The position numbers and the translations under genes were made by a program. The notes below the pieces were generated by a model that had not been told where the DNA came from, made no database searches, and saw only the letters and a list, made by a program, of their open reading frames with translations. A DNA stretch of 64,000 nt from an uncultured Trueperaceae bacterium (lineage in GTDB: Bacteria; Deinococcota; Deinococci; Deinococcales; Trueperaceae), in NCBI GenBank assembly GCA_937873495.1, contig CALMXZ010000008.1, positions 1 to 64,000 of the forward strand, read 5' to 3'. Of this stretch, positions 61,306 through 64,000 are shown piece after piece (the first letter of the stretch is position 1; each line of letters begins with the position of its first letter).

Positions 61306-62220
61306 ATGCTGAGGATGTTGGTCTCCCGCCTGGGTCAAGGGGTCATCGTCGTCGTCCTCGTGACCCTGTTCGTCTTCCTCACGACGTTCCTGACGGGCGA
61401 CCCGGCGGGCCTCATGCTCGGCGAAGGCGCCACGCAAGAACAGATCCAGGCGTTCCGCCAACGCATGGGCTTCGACCGACCCCTCGTCACGCAGTACGGC
61501 TCGTTCCTGGTGCGCGCGGTCCGCGGCGATCTCGGGGTATCGCTCTACTTCCAGCAGTCGAACATGCAGCTGTTCGCCGAACGACTGCCCGCGACCTTGC
61601 AGCTCGCGTTCCTGAGCCTGGCGCTCGGCACCGCGCTGGCGATCCCGGCCGGGCTCATCGCCGGCGCTCGCCGCAACACGTGGATCGACTCGCTCGTCAC
61701 CAACGCCGCCCTGGTCGGACAGGCCGCCCCCGTGTTCTGGGTCGGAAGCCTGGCCATCATGGTGTTCGCCGTCATGCTCGGCTGGCTGCCCGCCTCGGGC
61801 CGGGGCACGCCCGCGCACCTGGTCCTTCCAACGCTCACGCTGGCGCTCTTCCCCCTCGCCTACAACACGCGCCTCATCCGATCGTCGACCCTCGAGGTGC
61901 TCGGCCAGGACTATGTTCGCACCGCCCGCGCCAAAGGCCTCCCCTACTACGTCGTGCTGTTCAAGCACGTACTCAGGAACGCCATCGGGCCGGCGCTCAC
62001 GGTGATCGGCATCCAGCTCGGCACGTTCGTCGGTGGTTCCGTGATCACGGAGACGGTGTTCGCGTGGCCCGGTGTCGGTCGCTTGGCGATACAAGCGATC
62101 CTCACCAAGGACTTCCCGCTGCTGCAGACCATCGTTGCGTTCCTCGCCGTCGGGTTCGTGCTCGTCAACGTGCTCGTCGACGTGGCCTACTCGCTCGTCG
62201 ACCCCAGGGTGCGGTACTGA
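61306..62220 (+). CDS. Dpp/Opp-type ABC permease, DppB-like (fourth pair)
   Basis: The 304-residue permease starts MLRMLVSRLGQGVIVVVLVT, has TGDPAGLMLGEGATQEQ, the EAA-type loop YVRTARAKGLPYYVVLFKHVLRNA and ITETVFAWPGVGRLAIQ. Its stop overlaps the start of DppC (TGATG). It is 24 bp after the zinc hydrolase gene. No ATPase gene accompanies it. Confidence 0.94.
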   Translation: MLRMLVSRLGQGVIVVVLVTLFVFLTTFLTGDPAGLMLGEGATQEQIQAFRQRMGFDRPLVTQYGSFLVRAVRGDLGVSLYFQQSNMQLFAERLPATLQLAFLSLALGTALAIPAGLIAGARRNTWIDSLVTNAALVGQAAPVFWVGSLAIMVFAVMLGWLPASGRGTPAHLVLPTLTLALFPLAYNTRLIRSSTLEVLGQDYVRTARAKGLPYYVVLFKHVLRNAIGPALTVIGIQLGTFVGGSVITETVFAWPGVGRLAIQAILTKDFPLLQTIVAFLAVGFVLVNVLVDVAYSLVDPRVRY

Positions 62221-63101
62221 TGGGCATCACGAGCACCGTCCCCGCAGCCGGTCGCCGCCGCGGCGGAGCGCGCAGGCTCCTGCGCCACAAGTCCGGGCTG
62301 GTCGGGCTCGTCGTGCTGCTGCTGCTCATCGTGTTCAGCGCGAGCATCGGGCTGTTCACGAGCACCGACCCGGCAGCCATCTCTCTTACGAGCCGCCTCA
62401 AGCCGCCCATGACGACGGCCGGCGGCGCCTATCACCTCTTGGGCACCGACGCCCTCGGACGCGACGTGCTCGTCCGCATGGCGTACGGCGCGCGGATCTC
62501 TCTCGTCATCGCCTTCTCGGCGGTCGCCATCTCCCTGGCCATCGGCGTGCTGATAGGCCTGCTGGCCGGCTACTACGGCGGCTGGCTCGACTCGCTGCTC
62601 ATGCGCGTCACCGATGCCCAACTGGCCTTCCCCTTCATCCTCCTGGCGCTCACGGTCCTCGCCGCCCTCGGCTCGGGACTACCGCAACTGATCCTCGTCC
62701 TTGGGATCGGGCGGTGGGACGTGTTCGCGCGCGTCGTCCGCGGCGAGGTCCGCTCGCTCATGCAGCGCCAGCAGATCGAGGCGTGCAGGGCGCTCGGAGT
62801 CGGTGACTGGCGGGTGATGGCGAAGCATCTGCTGCCCAACGTCCTCAACACGGTCCTGGTGGTGGCCTCGTTCTCGGTGGCGACGAACATCCTCACCGAG
62901 TCGGCGCTCTCCTTCCTCGGCCTGGGGGTAGACCCGAGCATCCCGACCTGGGGATCGATGCTCGCCGAGGGGCGCGACTACATGCGCACGGGGTGGTGGC
63001 TGACTGCCCTGCCCGGCGCGGCTATCATGGTCACCGTCTTGGCCATCAACTCGATCGGCGACTGGCTCCGCGACGCGCTCGACCCTCGCCAGGCCGATTA
63101 G
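62220..63101 (+). CDS. Dpp/Opp-type ABC permease, DppC-like (fourth pair)
   Basis: The 293-residue permease starts with ATG at 62220 within the DppB stop. After a basic N-terminus comes the anchor GLVGLVVLLLLIVFSASIGL, the phrase GTDALGRDVLVRMAYGARISL and the EAA loop ACRALGVGDWRVMAKHLLPN. It completes the fourth channel of the window. The RpiR-type regulator follows after 30 bp and is probably in the same transcript. Confidence 0.94.
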   Translation: MGITSTVPAAGRRRGGARRLLRHKSGLVGLVVLLLLIVFSASIGLFTSTDPAAISLTSRLKPPMTTAGGAYHLLGTDALGRDVLVRMAYGARISLVIAFSAVAISLAIGVLIGLLAGYYGGWLDSLLMRVTDAQLAFPFILLALTVLAALGSGLPQLILVLGIGRWDVFARVVRGEVRSLMQRQQIEACRALGVGDWRVMAKHLLPNVLNTVLVVASFSVATNILTESALSFLGLGVDPSIPTWGSMLAEGRDYMRTGWWLTALPGAAIMVTVLAINSIGDWLRDALDPRQAD

Positions 63102-63131
63102 CCTCGCGGCCAGGACGGGAGACCCCGATAG

Positions 63132-64000
63132 ATGACGACGATCTCCTCCTCCCTGCTGGCCGGCAAGATCAAAGAGCAGCAGATCAAGCTGACGCGCTCC
63201 GAGCGCCGCTTGGCCGACTACCTGACCAAGCACCTGCTCGACGCGGCCTTCCTGCCGGCGGCGCGCCTCGGCGAGGTCGTCGACGTGAGCGAGTCGAGCG
63301 TCCTGCGCTTCGCCAAGACGCTCGGTTACGCCAACTACCAGGCGCTCCAGTACGAGGTCCAGGAGGAGATCAGACGGCAGCTAACGCTCGACATCCCCGG
63401 GAGGCTCCAGCGCGCGGTGGCGCGGGCCGACCGCGAGCTCCTCAAACCGCTGGCGGCGCTCGACACCGACATCCACAACCTGGAGATAACCAGGCAGCAG
63501 ATCGACCCGCGGGAGCTGCAGGCGTTCATCACCCACCTGACGCAAGCGCGCCGCGTGATAGCGGTCGGGATGCGCGGCGCGGCGCCGCAGGCTCAACAGT
63601 TCGGGTACTCGCTCAACATCCTCAGGCCGGGCGTCATCACGCTCACCGGCGAAGCAGACAAGCTCGTCGACTTCCTCGTCGATATCGGCCCGGAGGACGT
63701 GCTCGTCGGCTTCGCTTTCTCCCGGCAGTCGCGCCACACCATCGGCGCCGTCGACCTGGCCCGCCGCGCCGGCGCCCCGGTGCTCGCCGTCACGGATGAC
63801 CCGCTCTCCCCCATCGCCGTGCGCGCTAACCACGCCCTCGTCGTCGCCATGAACTCGGAGGCCTTCATCCAGTCGTACACGGCGGTGACGTCGCTGACGC
63901 ACGTGCTGCTCACGGCGATCGGCAGGCAGCTGCACCCGGCGGCGATGAAACGCCTCGAGGCCATCGAGCAGGCCGTGGTCGAGAGCCAGGCGTTCTTCAC
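63132..64000 (+). CDS. RpiR/MurR-family regulator (HTH and SIS domains; cut by window end)
   Basis: The visible 289 residues comprise an N-terminal RpiR helix-turn-helix (LTRSERRLADYLTKHLLDAAFLPAARLGEVVDVSESSVLRFAKTLGY, about residues 20-67), and an SIS sugar-isomerase-type effector domain (about 120-265; AVGMRGAAPQAQQFGYSLN, then VGFAFSRQSRHTIGAVDLARR). RpiR proteins sense phosphosugars such as MurNAc-6-phosphate. It starts with ATG at 63132 and its stop lies beyond the window. It is likely to control the operon whose start carries the tandem TGACG inverted repeats. Confidence 0.92.
   Translation, partial: MTTISSSLLAGKIKEQQIKLTRSERRLADYLTKHLLDAAFLPAARLGEVVDVSESSVLRFAKTLGYANYQALQYEVQEEIRRQLTLDIPGRLQRAVARADRELLKPLAALDTDIHNLEITRQQIDPRELQAFITHLTQARRVIAVGMRGAAPQAQQFGYSLNILRPGVITLTGEADKLVDFLVDIGPEDVLVGFAFSRQSRHTIGAVDLARRAGAPVLAVTDDPLSPIAVRANHALVVAMNSEAFIQSYTAVTSLTHVLLTAIGRQLHPAAMKRLEAIEQAVVESQAFF

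Overview
The window is a 64 kb stretch of high-GC DNA (about 70% by eye). It shows Deinococcota-like traits: a two-subunit ba3-type haem-copper oxidase locus with a Thermus-style CuA subunit, several genes whose -10 box ends 5-6 nt before the start codon (leaderless mRNAs), frequent GTG/TTG starts and GTGA/ATGA overlaps. A Trueperaceae-like member of Deinococcota is my best inference; there is no rRNA in the window to confirm it. I see no tRNA or rRNA gene, insertion sequence, prophage or CRISPR array.

Layout. 1-3475 (-): end of a BatA/vWA-type membrane protein operon. 4113-5045 (+): RIO-type kinase. 5100-9800 (-): iron module with an FTR1 permease, an EfeO/imelysin-like partner and a siderophore-interacting flavoreductase. 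10064-22956 (+): one long operon with a beta-propeller protein, an ECF transporter (S-like protein with a large exported domain, T, fused A-A), a CobN/HmuS-family large chelatase and ChlI- and ChlD-like AAA+/vWA partners. The iron module and this operon share a candidate operator. 22969-26338 (-): MerR-like regulator, a vWA-macrodomain fusion and a DUF488 protein. 26435-28042 (-): coiled-coil LysM lipoprotein. 28258-37741 (-): catabolic island (aldehyde dehydrogenase, creatininase-family hydrolase, aspartoacylase-like deacylase, HpcH aldolase, ThDP enzyme, Dpp-type transporter), locally lower in GC, with an Lrp/AsnC regulator upstream. 38910-39662 (+): tyrosine phosphatase. 39801-54032 (-): two further peptide-transport and peptidase blocks (two binding proteins, two DppBC pairs, M55 D-aminopeptidase, RraA-like protein, gamma-glutamyltransferase family, GntR/HutC regulator, M24 peptidase). 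54298-57294 (+): haem-copper oxidase subunits II and I plus a membrane cytochrome c. 57692-64000 (+): D-glutamate cyclase-like protein, fifth binding protein, M14/AspA-like hydrolase, fourth DppBC pair and an RpiR-family regulator cut by the window end.

How it works together. The left third looks devoted to iron and metal-tetrapyrrole handling. My main hypothesis is an iron-responsive ECF import system feeding a CobN-family (HmuS-like) enzyme that could remove or insert the metal of a tetrapyrrole. The right half is a scavenging region: five solute-binding proteins and four DppBC permease pairs, no ABC ATPase for any of them, surrounded by enzymes suited to modified, D-amino-acid or gamma-glutamyl peptides and each with its own regulator class (Lrp, GntR, RpiR). 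Four of the five binding-protein genes are followed by a strong inverted repeat that probably raises their expression over downstream genes. The oxidase subunit I lacks the usual active-site tyrosine and may be a nitric-oxide reductase-type enzyme rather than an oxidase.
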